From contig CM022376.1 in NCBI GenBank assembly GCA_011800155.1, positions 992,001-1,056,000 on the forward strand: a stretch of 64,000 bases of DNA, given 5' to 3'. The notes under the pieces are model-generated. The model was not told where the DNA came from. It saw only the letters and a list, made by a program, of their open reading frames with translations, and did not search any database. This document shows positions 30,976-42,236 of this stretch, one piece after another (the stretch's first letter is position 1; each line of letters begins with the position of its first letter). A program made the position numbers and the translations under genes. Origin of the DNA: Flammulina velutipes. Taxonomy: Eukaryota; Basidiomycota; Agaricomycetes; Agaricales; Physalacriaceae.

Positions 30976-33883
30976 ATGTCGACGAGCTCAAAGCTCGGAT
31001 CCAAAGCAACTCCTAGTTCGAAAACCACCAATGCGGGCGTGGTGCTTGAGCTGCTAAAAGATGTTGGGAAGATAGGTGAATCCGTACCGTATCTTGAGGC
31101 CGTCGCTGGGCTGCTCAAGACCATCATCGAGATGAAGCAGGTGCGTATAATCATACTGTCGGGAGATTTTCTGAACAGCGCCCTAGGAATATACTGAGAG
31201 CAAGGAGCAATGGCTGAAGACTATGGATGGCGTTCGGGATATCCAGAGAATCGTCGCAGACACTCTCGGCGACGACAGAGCCATACCACCTCCCGTGTAT
31301 CTCAAGGAAGCAATGGCAGGACTGCAAACGTGTGCGCTGGGCATCGCGGAGGCGTTCGATAGGCTCGCGACTATGAACAGTTTCAAGCGCTTCCTTCATC
31401 GTAGGGAACTCAAAGCTGACGCCGAGGCGTGTGCGGCAGATGTCGGTAGAGCTCTTGTACTGTTCCAGGTACGCAATCAACCGTCTAGCCATCTACTACA
31501 ATCTTATATCTCTCGTTCAGACTAAGCTTCAGATCAAGCTTGCAGTCCAGGTGGACGCCATTCATACCATTATTGCCAGCGGCGCCATCACACCCGTTTT
31601 CGCTCAGGCCACCCTTCCTGTTTGCCCTTCCCCCAGCGACTTTTTCACCGGCCGATCCGCACTTCTTGAATCACTCAATGCCCTTTTTGACCATCCAGGT
31701 CGACGCGTCGTGACGATTATTGGAAAAGGTGGCGCTGGAAAGACGCAGCTCACGCTCAAGTTTGCTGAACAGCAAAAAGCACGGTGATTCATGTTCTGCT
31801 CCTCCAGGTTCATTGCACTCAGGTCATGATCTACAGCTTCTCCGCCGTGTTCTTCGTCGACGCGACGTCCATACAGACCATTCAGGGTGCTTTCGGATCG
31901 ATAGCAAAGGCCCACAGCGCCGGTAGTTCCGTCGAGGATGCACGAAACTGGTTTGCCGGCCATGCAGAGGAATGGCTCCTCATCTTTGACAACGCGGATG
32001 ATCCTTCCCTTGACCTCGGCCAGTACCTCCCGCGCTCCTCACATGGAAACATAATTGTTACCAGCAGGAACCACGAAGTCTCACACCACGCGTCGCTCGA
32101 CTGCTCGATTCTCCTCCCAGATCTCGACGAGTCAGACGCAGTGGATCTTCTCCTCAAGACCGCGCGTCTCAAGGACTCGCCAGACCATCGTATCCTTGCT
32201 GCGGACATTGTTAGGGAGCTGGGTTATCTCGCATTGGCAGTCTCGCACGCCGGCACCTACATATCCCAATCATCTTCGATACAAAACTATCTACCCCTCT
32301 TCCGATTGCATCGATCCAACCTACTCAAACGCAAGAGGACACAGAACCCTGACGGCTACTCACATACCGTTTTCTCCGCCTTCGAGCTTAGTTACCTTCA
32401 ACTTAGCGAGACTGCCAAATCCTTCCTCCATGTCTTATCCTTCTTCCACCATTCCGACATCCCTCTCCAGCTTTTTTCCCGTGCCGCTGCGCAAGCGTTC
32501 ACTCAAACCAGTCCTTCCCCAGCACGTCAGCATCTGCAGGCTTTTCTGTCCCATTATTGTGACCACAACCACCAATGGCAACCACTCTTGTTCCAAGACA
32601 TAGTCGCAGAGCTCCAACAGTCCTCAATTATCTTGTCGAATAGAGATGCTTTGACGATATCATTTCACTCCATCATCCACGCATGCGCCGGAGATGTGGT
32701 GGAAACGAAGGATCTCAGTCATGCGATCGCCTTGGAGTTACTCTACGCTGCAGCGCCTATCGGCGACAGCGCTGAAGACATCACGCTCTGCGTGATGCTC
32801 GCTTCCCACACCGACCACCTTTGGAATTCCCGACCCATCCCCGAAATCTTCTCTGACGACGCAAACATCCGCAACACCATGGCCTACATCTTCCAACGGG
32901 CTGGCAGCTTGGCGCAAGAGGAGTCGATGCGGTTAGAGGTCGTGGCGATACGGCAACGAGTCGACGGTCTGCAACATCCGGATACGTTGGGGGCGATGAA
33001 TGACTTGGCGTCTACGTTGCGTTGCTTGGGTCGGTTGGACGAAGCAGAGCGGCTCGGGACGGAGGTGTTGGGGATATGTAGAGAGGTGCTTGGGGAACAG
33101 CATCTGGACACGTTGAGGGTCATGGGGACATTAGCGTCCACATATAATGCCCTTGGAGAGTCTGACGAGGCAGTGGAGCTCGAGGAGGAGGTATTGCGGT
33201 GCCGGGAAGAGTTCCTTGGGGAGGATCATGTGGATACGTTGGGGACGATGGGAAATCTGGCGGCTACGTATCGCAACCTTGGTCGACTTGACGAGGCAGA
33301 GGTGCTGCAGCAAAAGGTTCTTGGAGCGTTCAGGGAGATTCTCGGGGAGAAGCATCCGGATACTTTGCAGGCGATGGGCCATTTGGCGGCGACGTATGAT
33401 CGGCTTGGGTTGTTTAGAGAGGCGGCGGAGCTTGAGGAAGATGTGCTGAGGTTGCGGAGGGAGGTTCTTGGAGAGCGCCATCCGGATACTCTGCGGACTA
33501 TGGATAATTTGGCGTCCACGTACAGCAGCCTTGGTTTGTTCAATCAGGCGATGGAGCTTGGAGTGGAGGAAGTGAGGCTGCGGAGAGCTGTATATGGAGA
33601 GCGACATCCGGATACGTGGCGGGCTATGGGCAACTTGGTGGTGTCGTATCATTGTCTGGGTCGGTTTGATGAGGTTGAGGCGCTGCTTGGAGAGGTTCTG
33701 ATGTTGCAGAAGGAGGTCATTGGGGAGTGTCATCCGGATACGTTGCGGACTATGGGTGATTTGGCGAAAGCGTATCATAACCTTGGTCGATTTGGTGAAG
33801 CGGAGAAGCTTAAGGACGAGAGGCGGAAGTTGAGGCACGAATATCAGGATGTTGTTCAAGTTGAAGAGCACCATCCTGCGTAG
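30976..33883 (+). CDS. NLR-C: four-helix/NB-ARC/TPR protein
   Basis: Predicted NLR of 918 residues; exons 30976-31140, 31187-31468, 31521-31783 and 31837-33883, phases 0,0,2. N-terminal helical domain (KTTNAGVVLELLKDVGKI; FKRFLHRRELKADAEAC), the shortest linker of the four (a single VHTII-like unit), and an NB-ARC with GKGGAGKT, WLLIFDNADD, GNIIVTSRN and LGYLALAVSHAGTYIS. There are seven TPR units (32960-33841) with the consensus LGExHPDTLRTMGNLA. These are much more diverged from one another than in NLR-B, and third codon positions are GC-rich. The start is the conserved MSTSSK position. Probably a less rapidly homogenised member of the same sensor family. Confidence 0.9.
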
Positions 33884-34395
33884 TGGTTTTCACGCTACGT
33901 ATGGCGCAGTATATCTTTCACGGGGTTGATAGTTAATGTTCTTGGGTATATTAAGCATTGACATGGACTTGCGGTGGTTCTCCGGACCGGAATCCGATCT
34001 TTACCTTTTACCACCACTAGCCGCCCCATTGGACTACCTAGACAAGGCTCTTCACATTTCTTTGGAAGAAGTACTTCGTTTTATGCAGTAAAAGGTGGGT
34101 TATCCAACGAAATTCGCTGTAAACAGCACGGCTGATGTACGACTCAGACTATATTTCACTACTATCTAATCCAACATCGATGTACTTTCTCTGGCCAATA
34201 ATTAAGGTGTCACTACTTGCAGGTTCCGCTTCTGTGTATCGGTTCATCACCGGCCATACAGAATTCGCCTGAAAAAATAGTGTCGATCACGCATTGCATA
34301 AACGTGTTGCACAGAATTGCGCATGTGCTAGCCTCAGTCCTTGTCCTTGCTATTTCTCACGGCGTTTCCTCGTTTCCAACCATTCTCATCGTTCA
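33884..34395. other. Intergenic between NLR-C and NLR-D
   Basis: No gene seen; it must contain the NLR-C 3' end and the NLR-D promoter. Confidence 0.5.
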
Positions 34396-37300
34396 ATGCC
34401 ACCCGCAAAGACCAAATCCAAGAGGACTCCCGGTTCTAAAACAACGAATGTGAAAGTAGTGCTGGAACTGCTCAAGGACGTTGGGAAGATAGGCGAAGCC
34501 ATACCATACCTCGAGGCTATTGCAGGCTTGCTGAAGACCGTTGTCGAAATGAAGCAGGTACGTCACCTCAAAGCATTGGATAACAAATTTCTGACTTGTC
34601 CCAAGGAATTCACCGACAGCAAGGAGGCGTGGGTGAAGACGATGGAAGGCGTTCGAGAAATCCAGAAAATCATTTCCGACAGTCTCAAAGACACAGGCGA
34701 TAGAACCTTGCCGATTCCTGAGCACCTCAAGGAAGCAACCGCTGGACTTGAGGCATGTTTGGTGCGTATCGCAGAGGCCTTCGACAGGATGAACATGAAG
34801 GGCTGCAAGCGCTTTTTCCATCGTCGCGAGATCAAGGCTGACGCGGAAGTGTGTGCGTCAGACGTGGCTCGCGCACTCCAATTGTTCCAGGCATGTGTGT
34901 TCTCCCACTAATTTTCTGACTTTTACTAAGCGCCCGTCTAGACGAAGCTACAGATCAAGGGTGCTGTACAAATGGACAACGTTCATACTATTATTGCCGA
35001 GGGCGCTATCACATCCGTTTCCGGCCAGGCGACCATCGCCGCCCAAGTGTACACCATTTATAACACTGTGACAGGTGGCAGCACGTCGGTTTCTGGACGG
35101 AACGTCCTTCCCCTCTGTCCCTCCCCAAGCCATTTCTTCACTGGTCGTGTCTCTCTTCTTGAATCACTCGATGACCTGTTCAACCACTCAGACGGATGTA
35201 TTGCAACGATTATCGGCAAGGGAGGTTGCGGGAAGACGCAACTTGCACTGAAGTTTGTAGAGCGGCAAAAATCACGGTCAGTCAGGTTTTGCTGCTTATA
35301 TTTCTCAAAGCTCAAACAAGGCACAATCCAAAGCTTCTCTCGTGCATTCTTGGTCGACGCGAGCTCAGAACAGACTATCCAAGCAGCCTTTGGCTCGATC
35401 GCGAAAGCCCACAACGCTGGCAGCTCTATTGAAGACGCGCGAAATTGGTTCATCGGTCACGAAGAAGAATGGCTCCTCATCTTCGACAACGCGGACGATC
35501 CGTCCCTCGACCTTGGTCAATACATTCCGCGTTCTTCGCAAGGGAAGATCATCATTACAAGCCGAAATCATGAAGTGTCGCTCCACGCGTCGCCTGACTG
35601 CTCGATTTCCCTCCCCGACCTCGACGAACCGGACGCGGTGGACCTTCTGCTCAAGTCCGCGCGGCTTAAGGACTCGCCGGACAACCGAACCCTCGCTGCG
35701 GACATCGTCAAGGAGCTTGGTTACCTCGCATTGGCCATCTCTCACGCCGGCGCCTACATATCACAATCGTGTCCATTGCGCAACTATCTTTCCCTCTTCC
35801 AGTCTCATCGTTCCAACTTGCTCAAACGGAAGAGAGTTCAGAGCCCCGACGGCTACTCCCATACCGTCTTCTCCGCCTTGGAGCTGAGCTACCGACAGCT
35901 TAGCGAGACGACGAAATCCTTCCTCCATGTCGTATCCTTCTTCCATCACTCCAACATACCTCTCGAAATCTTTCCCCGTGCCGCTGCCAGATTCTCCCCA
36001 GATGACTCCTCTTCTGAAACGCAACCAGATGGCTCATCTAAAACGCAACGAAGTGACTCCTCTGAAGCGCAAACAAATGACGCCTCTGGAAAGCACCCAG
36101 ATCTTGAAGACTTTTTGACCGCGTACTGTGGTGGTGGCGGGGAATGGCTCCCTTTTTCGTTTGGGGAGACAATTTCAGAACTGCAGCGGTATTCCATCGT
36201 CTCCCACAATCTTGACGCCTCTACTATCTCTCTCCACTCCCTCATCCATGCCTGTGTGGGAGACCTAGTCGACGAAAAGGACACAGTCCATGCCATCGCC
36301 TTGGAGTTGTTCGAAGCTGCTGCCCCTCACACTAGATCTACCGAGGACGATATACGTTGCATGCAGTACGCTTCTCATGCAGACCACTTGTGGTGCACTC
36401 GAGCCATCCCTAAGGTTTTCTCGGACGACGTCGACATGAGAGAAACCACAGCACTCATCTTTCACAGAGCCGGTAGTTGGGTGAAGGAGGAGTCCATGTG
36501 GTCGGATATCCTAGCCATCCAGCGCAGGGTGCATGGTTTGCGCCACCCAGAGACACTGGAAGCCATGGGTACTCTGATGGATGCATACGGCCGCACCGGG
36601 CGGTTACGTGAAGCAGAGGAGCTTGGAACGGAGCTACTCGAACTGAGCAGAGAGGTCTTCGGAGCGCAGCATCCATCCATGTTGGCCTCTATGGGTGATG
36701 TAGCCCTGATATACCATAGACGTGGAAAATCGGCGGCGGCGGCAAAGATCCAGGAAGAGATAGTGAAGCGGCAGAGAGATGAACTTGGAGAACAACATAA
36801 AGACACCGTTTTCACAATGGGGAACTTGGCAAACACCTACACCAGTCTCGGTCGATTTGAGGAGGCGTTGGAGCTTGAGGAAAAGGTGCTCAGTTTCCGG
36901 AGGCGAACCTTGGGGGAACGGCATATGACAACCTTGATGACCATGTCCAACTTGGCCAACACGTACCTTGGACTTCAGCGATTAGAGGATGCGCAGCAAC
37001 TTCAGGAAGAGGTACTCAGGTCGCACAAGGAGATCCTCGGTGAGGGACATCCAGACACTTGGAGGACTATGGGAAACCTCGCTGAAACTTATCGCCGTCT
37101 CAATAATTTTAGCGATGCCGAGCAGCTCGACAAAAAGGTTTTGAGCTTACGAACGGAGGTCCTTGGAGAGGCACATCCTGATACCTTGACGGCCAAGGGC
37201 AATTTGGCATTCACATACTTCCTTCAGGATCGGTTCAAGGAGGCGGAGCCGCTCCAGGAAGAGGTGTTGGACTCGACGAGGGAGGTCTTCGGGGAGCAGC

Positions 37301-37575
37301 ATCAAGACACTATACGGGCCATGACAAACCTTGGAAACACGTACTGCAGTCTTGGTCGGGGCAATGAGGCGAAAGCCATCCACAAGAAGGCGCTGAGGCT
37401 GGGTGAGACCGTCCTTGGAACGGAGCATCCAGTTACATTGAGGGCTATGGTGTGTTTGGTAAACACCTACCAGAGCCTTGGCCAGTTTCGCGAGGCACAA
37501 CATATCGAGAAAAAGCTGATAAGAATGGGTTTCTTGGAGGAGGAGACTTCAGACGCATCGGAGGCGGATCAATAG
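34396..37575 (+). CDS. NLR-D: four-helix/NB-ARC/TPR protein with acidic insert
   Basis: Predicted NLR of 1007 residues; exons 34396-34557, 34606-34890, 34942-35276 and 35334-37575. N-terminal helical domain (KTTNVKVVLELLKDVGKI; CKRFFHRREIKADAEVC), a two-unit linker, and an NB-ARC with GKGGCGKT, WLLIFDNADD, GKIIITSRN and LGYLALAISHAGAYIS. Eight diverged TPRs (36529-37536) follow. Oddities: intron 2 has a GC donor (GGCATGTGT) where the paralogues have GT. Introns 1 (48 bp) and 3 (57 bp) are stop-free and divisible by three, so their retention would still give full-length protein. A Ser/Thr/Gln-rich repeat insert (about 35995-36100) interrupts the region after the NB-ARC core. Start by alignment with A-C. 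Confidence 0.9.
35995..36100 (+). repeat. 24-bp coding repeats in NLR-D
   Basis: Four degenerate units of about 24 bp encode D(D/G/S/A)SS(E/K)xQ-type octapeptides (for example DGSSKTQR, then SDSSEAQT). The other three NLRs lack this insert. It is probably a disordered loop. Confidence 0.75.
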
Positions 37576-37841
37576 GTTAGTCTTGGTCAGGAAGAGGCGG
37601 CGAGCAATGTTTGGTAAAGTTTCGTGGTTACAGGAAATGTTATTTACTTGTATGAATTATTTGATTGACCACTATACTATCCACGCGTAGACTCGAACCA
37701 CATCAATCATGCCAACAATCGAAAGAAAGCCTCATGGATACAGCACCAAGCCACTGTTCACGCCATACGAAAGCCTCCGGTAACTTCAGGATCTCTTCCA
37801 TTATTATATCTATAGCGCTGTATGTATCTGCCCTAGAATCA

Positions 37842-40716
37842 TTACAACTCATCGTGAGTGTCCGCAGGAGCCTGTAAGGGCACCTGCTCCTCTCCAACAG
37901 GTGGAACATCCTCCTCAGCTGGCGGCTTCTCGTCCTCATTCGCCGGTTCCGTCTCCTCCGCGACAGGTGTACTAGTCGTGCTCGTCGTCTTGGGCTTCGG
38001 TTTCGGTTTCGGTGTCTTCCTCCTGTACAACTTCTGCAGATGCGTCTCCAGCACCTTCGCCCGCGCCTTCATCTCCGTCGTCTCAATCACAGGGTCCTGG
38101 TTCGGCTTCACCGACTTTTGCTTCTCTACCCAGATGTTCAGCCAAGTCTCGTGCTCCTTCAGCGTCTTCTCTAACGCGTCGAGCTCATCCTTCGTCCATT
38201 TGGAGGGAAGGTCGGCTTCGATTTCCGCGGTCAAGTTCTGGCGCGCTTCGGCGAGGAAGAGGCGAGTGCTCCAGTTCCACATCTGACTGTTGTTCAGCGT
38301 CTGAGGGAAAGCCTCGATTTCCGTGTAGCGGTGAACGACGGGACGCTCGAGAGACCTTGACGACTGTAAGTAAGATAGCACAGATACAGGCAGGGAAACT
38401 CACTCGAGAGCAATGCGTTTATCTAAGAACTGTGAGGTTTCGGCAATATCGCCTTTGTCCTGTAGCCAGTTCATAGTTTCCTCCACACGCTGGGCAATAG
38501 CCTTCCGCTCTGAGTCCTGAGAGCACTTTTTGAACGGTGTCTCCTTGTTACTCTCGTCCAACAGATCCCGTAGCTTGTAAAGATATCCTTCTAAGGTATT
38601 TCTAGCTTCTTCTTTCTTGTTTTTGGCAGTTTCATCGGCATCTAGGGCTCGTAACCTGGAATGAAAGGTCAACTAAGTCGTCGTTCAATTCAAAAATGCG
38701 TTGCCCATACCTGTTTCGAGCCTTTTTCTTCTCTTCGACAGTCATGGGAGGTATCGTCGTAAAGTACGTCGAGAGTTTCAAGGGGATGGTATCAGGAACC
38801 GGCGGCTTCTCTTCCACAACTTCAGGCGTTTCTGGGGGTGCATCGGACTGCAAGACTGTTTCGGCGGATGTGCCTTCACTCTCAGGTGACGATGAACCAC
38901 TACCGAAGAAACCTTTTAGCTTGCCTAAGGAATTTTCAGTAATATGTACGGAATGGGATAGAGGAAACTTACCGGTAATCGATTCATCTTTGATCTCGCC
39001 AAAGGCTACAGCTTCAGAAACGGAAACGAAGCCTGATTCAGACAACATAAGAGTAGCCTTGACTACGGGGTCTACGGCGCCACGTTCTGTGAGATTGCCG
39101 ATGGCTTCAGTGACACCTTCGAGCTCCACCTCTAAGATCCTAGTGGGGAAGCCTCTGGAAAACAATGAGCCGGAAATTGAGTTGGGGAGAGAATACTTAC
39201 GGGGCGGCTTCCTTTTTGTAGTCAATATGAATCCTAAAATCCTCCTTGCGCTTGAGAGTGAGCGTCTTCTTCTGACCGGTCTTCGATCCGGAAGGGAAGA
39301 TCATGGTGGTAATGCTCCGGGGTTTAGCGTTTGGAGAGGTCGCAGCGGCAAAGTAAGAGGCTTGAACGTCGTGGACTGATATGTCTGACACTTTGATGCT
39401 CTTGGTCTTGAATTGTCGACTGAGACTTGCACCGTAGAGCCCTGCACCGAGGACGGCAGCTTCGTCGGCGTTAACATTCATGGCAATCTTGTCCTCTCCT
39501 ACGGCAGCTTTGAGGGCAGCCTGGATCATTGGTGTTCGCGTAGTTCCACCAGATAAAATGACGGAGGAAATTTGATCCTGGACCTGATGAGTATAGTCTA
39601 TAACGAGCCACAGATGTACTCACTAGGTTGAGGCCGGCATGAGCCAGTGCATCAAAAATGGGTTGGGTGAACTTGCCCCTCAGATCATCGCAGGTGGCCT
39701 CGAAAGTCCGACGTGTGACTTTGGTCTTGAAGTCAATATCAAAGGCCACACTTTCCACGTTGGCCACAGCCTCGTTGTTGGCGCTAAGGATAGTCTTAAC
39801 ACGGCCCGCCTCCTTCCAAAGCTTGGCCATGCCCCGCTTGTCCTTCCTGATATCCTTCTTGTGCTTGGCGTTGAAGTCGCTTACGAGAAGTTCTCGCATG
39901 CGACGATCGAGCTCTGTCCCTCCAATGGTACGGTCATAGCCCACACCATGGACCTGGATGGTAGTGGTTGGAGTCGCGTCGGTCGAGAAGGAGACAACGG
40001 TCGCGCAGATAGATGATGCACCGGCGTCGTAGATGATGTGGGACTCCTCCTTAGGGAAAGATCTGGTCATTGCGTAGTTGACCGCGACGGCTGTGCCATC
40101 GTTGATGAGTGCGAGTGTGCGAAGACCGGATATTTCGATGGCGTCGGCGACAGCGTCCCGTTCAAACTGGGTGAAGTAGGGGGGAACAGTGACGATGACA
40201 TCCTGAACCTTTTCACCAGCAACAGTTTCCGCTAGGCCCTTCACGTACGCGAACTGCATTGCGACGAGTTCTTCGACGCTCCATTCCGTTCCGTCACTGC
40301 GTCGGAACGCAGCTGTTCCACGAGCAGTTTCGACTATCTCTGCAGCGGAGATAGTTTTGAAGTACGATACGGCTGAGGAGTCATAGGGCGCGGCTTGTAG
40401 TAGTTTAACCAAGGAGAATGAATCGGAAGGAAATCTGGTAGCCTGTAGGTGGATTTAGCTTTTGCGACGTGTACGAGTTGGTTGAACTCACTAAATTGAA
40501 CGAATCCTGGCCAAACAGACGGTCATCCTTCTTCCATCCAACTGATGATTGTATCTTTCGTTTCGAATCCTTGTTGAGCAGAACGTCGAAGGGTACGCCT
40601 GGCTTCATGAGTGAGGCTTTGATCCAGTCAGTGCCATAGTCAATCGCGAGCACGGCGGCGGCAGTCGTCGGTATCAGCGTCGCGCACAGCGACAAGAGTA
40701 GAAGGAATATCTTCAT
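37842..40716 (-). CDS. LHS1: ER lumenal Hsp70 of the Lhs1/GRP170 (HYOU1) type
   Basis: Large Hsp70-family chaperone of the ER lumen. In yeast Lhs1 acts as nucleotide exchange factor for BiP/Kar2 and assists translocation and folding. Start at 40716 (MKIFLLLLSLCATL) gives a clear signal peptide. The ATPase domain follows: VLAIDYGTDWIKASL, then VVSYFKTISAAEIVETARGT and FTQFERDAVADAIEISGL. The later nucleotide-binding loop reads SSVILSGGTTRTPMIQAAL. The C-terminal half is an acidic/Lys-rich helical lid (LEKTLKEHETWLNIWVEKQK), and the protein ends in HDEL, a retention signal. Exons include 40716-40492, 40442-39624, 39583-39201, 39154 onward (two further short introns) and 38355-37842. The frame is open throughout. 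It is divergent from the membrane-protein gene at 41057. Confidence 0.92.
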
Positions 40717-40765
40717 GGTGAGAGGGAAAGCAGCATTGAAAGATAAAAGTACGCAGCCAAAATGG

Positions 40766-40801
40766 GACACGTTGAGTGACACGTATATTGAGTGTGACGT
40801 G
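40766..40801 (-). promoter_or_regulatory. Cluster of three ACGT-core sites upstream of the ER Hsp70
   Basis: GACACGT occurs at 40766-40772 and 40778-40784 (the latter reads TACGTGTC on the minus strand) and TGACGTG at 40795-40801, all 50-85 bp upstream of the start codon. TACGTG and TGACGTG are core sequences bound by bZIP factors of the Hac1/XBP1 type, so unfolded-protein-response control is plausible for this chaperone. Only the motif is seen; function is inferred. Confidence 0.4.
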
Positions 40802-41056
40802 ACACGGCGCGTCGTAAATTAGGTAAGCAAGAAAGAACAATGGGCTGCCACCGAACAATAACCTTGTTCCTAACTAGAAAACAATGAACTTGGGCCGTTC
40901 ATATAAAAGGCTAAATGAGCTCCGCCGACTGTCATCTCTACTGCGACCATCCCCCCGCATTTTCCCATCTTTTTTACGTTCTTTACGCCCGGTTCCAGCT
41001 GCGCTGAACCATAACTCCCGACAGCCTGGTTGCTCCTCCTCACGAATCACTTGACA

Positions 41057-42000
41057 AGATGCTTCCTCCTCGTGCATGTAAGCTCCTACAACTATTTTTT
41101 GAACCAAGCTGACCATTTGCTAGATATCTTTATCGGACTCAACGCTGTTCGCATTCTAAGCATCATTGCTCTGCTCCTAGTCTTCTCTAGCAATATTGTC
41201 ACCCTTGTGCACGATATACAAGCCGTCAATAGGTTCACCTCTGCGAGTGGCAGCGCCAAGGCCGATCTCACCAACTGTGACTACATCGAGTGCGCATCTT
41301 CTATAATCCCTAGTGGGATTACACTTATCGTCATTCTTCTTTAGAGGAAGTACAGTCCCCAATCAAGCAGCTGGCGTCTTCTGGGCCGTCTTGAACAGGC
41401 TCTTGATCATCTTCCAGACGATTGTCCTCATCCTATCTGAAATCGGATGGCCATCCTCTTTCTTCAGTCGATTCTTCCCTATCCTCGGCGATGAGTTCGG
41501 ACTGGGTGCATTGGGTATAATTCAATGCTTGTAAGCTTTCCCCCTCGGTCAAACTTACGTCCCATCCTCACAACTTCTTCAGAATCGGAGCAGCCATCCT
41601 CTCACACCACGTCGACGACTTCACCCTCGTAGCCGCATTCTTCCTCTTCGCCCTAGGTGCCCTCAACATCTTCCTCGGTCTCATCTTCCGTCAAGGCGCA
41701 AAGTCCAAACGCTCTGTAACCTCATGGCGCGATCACGCAAAGGGCATGGCAAAGGACGCACTGCCTACGCACGTCAAAGGCATTCCAGTCCCCGGGGCCG
41801 CAGCAGGTGCATCATTCGTCTCAAACCTCTTCTCCGAAGACAAAGGCAAAGGTCCCGTCAGCCCAGCGGGAGACAAGTCTGGCTTTGGGTTTGGACGTCA
41901 GGGCGAGAAAGCAGCTGGTCTGAAGGGATTCTTGATTTCAAAGCCACTTGAATCTCTCCCTCGATACGCTCCCAAGCCAAATCCGCACGCAGCGTCATAG
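41057..42000 (+). CDS. Four-TM membrane protein, DUF7598-like
   Basis: Small integral membrane protein of unknown function. Exons 41057-41075, 41124-41312, 41347-41530 and 41583-42000; GT-AG introns, joined frame open, about 269 residues. Predicted membrane segments: IGLNAVRILSIIALLLVF, a helix around FWAVLNRLLIIFQTIVLIL, one around LGALGIIQCLIGAAIL, and FTLVAAFFLFALGALNIFL. The C-terminal 90 residues are soluble, Gly/Lys/Pro-rich (GDKSGFGFGRQGEK) and end PNPHAAS. The start MLPPRAYIFIGLN and the helix order fit the DUF7598 family I recall from basidiomycetes. It shares a 340-bp divergent promoter with the ER Hsp70 gene. Confidence 0.8.
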
Positions 42001-42236
42001 TCACTCCTCAAGACATTGTATCCCTATCGCATTGTAGCATTATTCCACGATTTCCATGGCCGTGCCATTAATATGAATGGTATCATAATAAACAGTCCGG
42101 TGTTTCCTGAACACACGTATTAACGTGAAAGCATAGTGCATAAACGTCCCAACGTATGATGTATGTACATGAAATGGCGGAGAAAACGGTACACAAGGTA
42201 TAATAGATCGTCAAATGGTCATAAATAATTCCCATC

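Noticed and set aside
38696..39379. 227-codon plus-strand frame
   Set aside because: Antisense to the middle exons of the ER Hsp70 gene.
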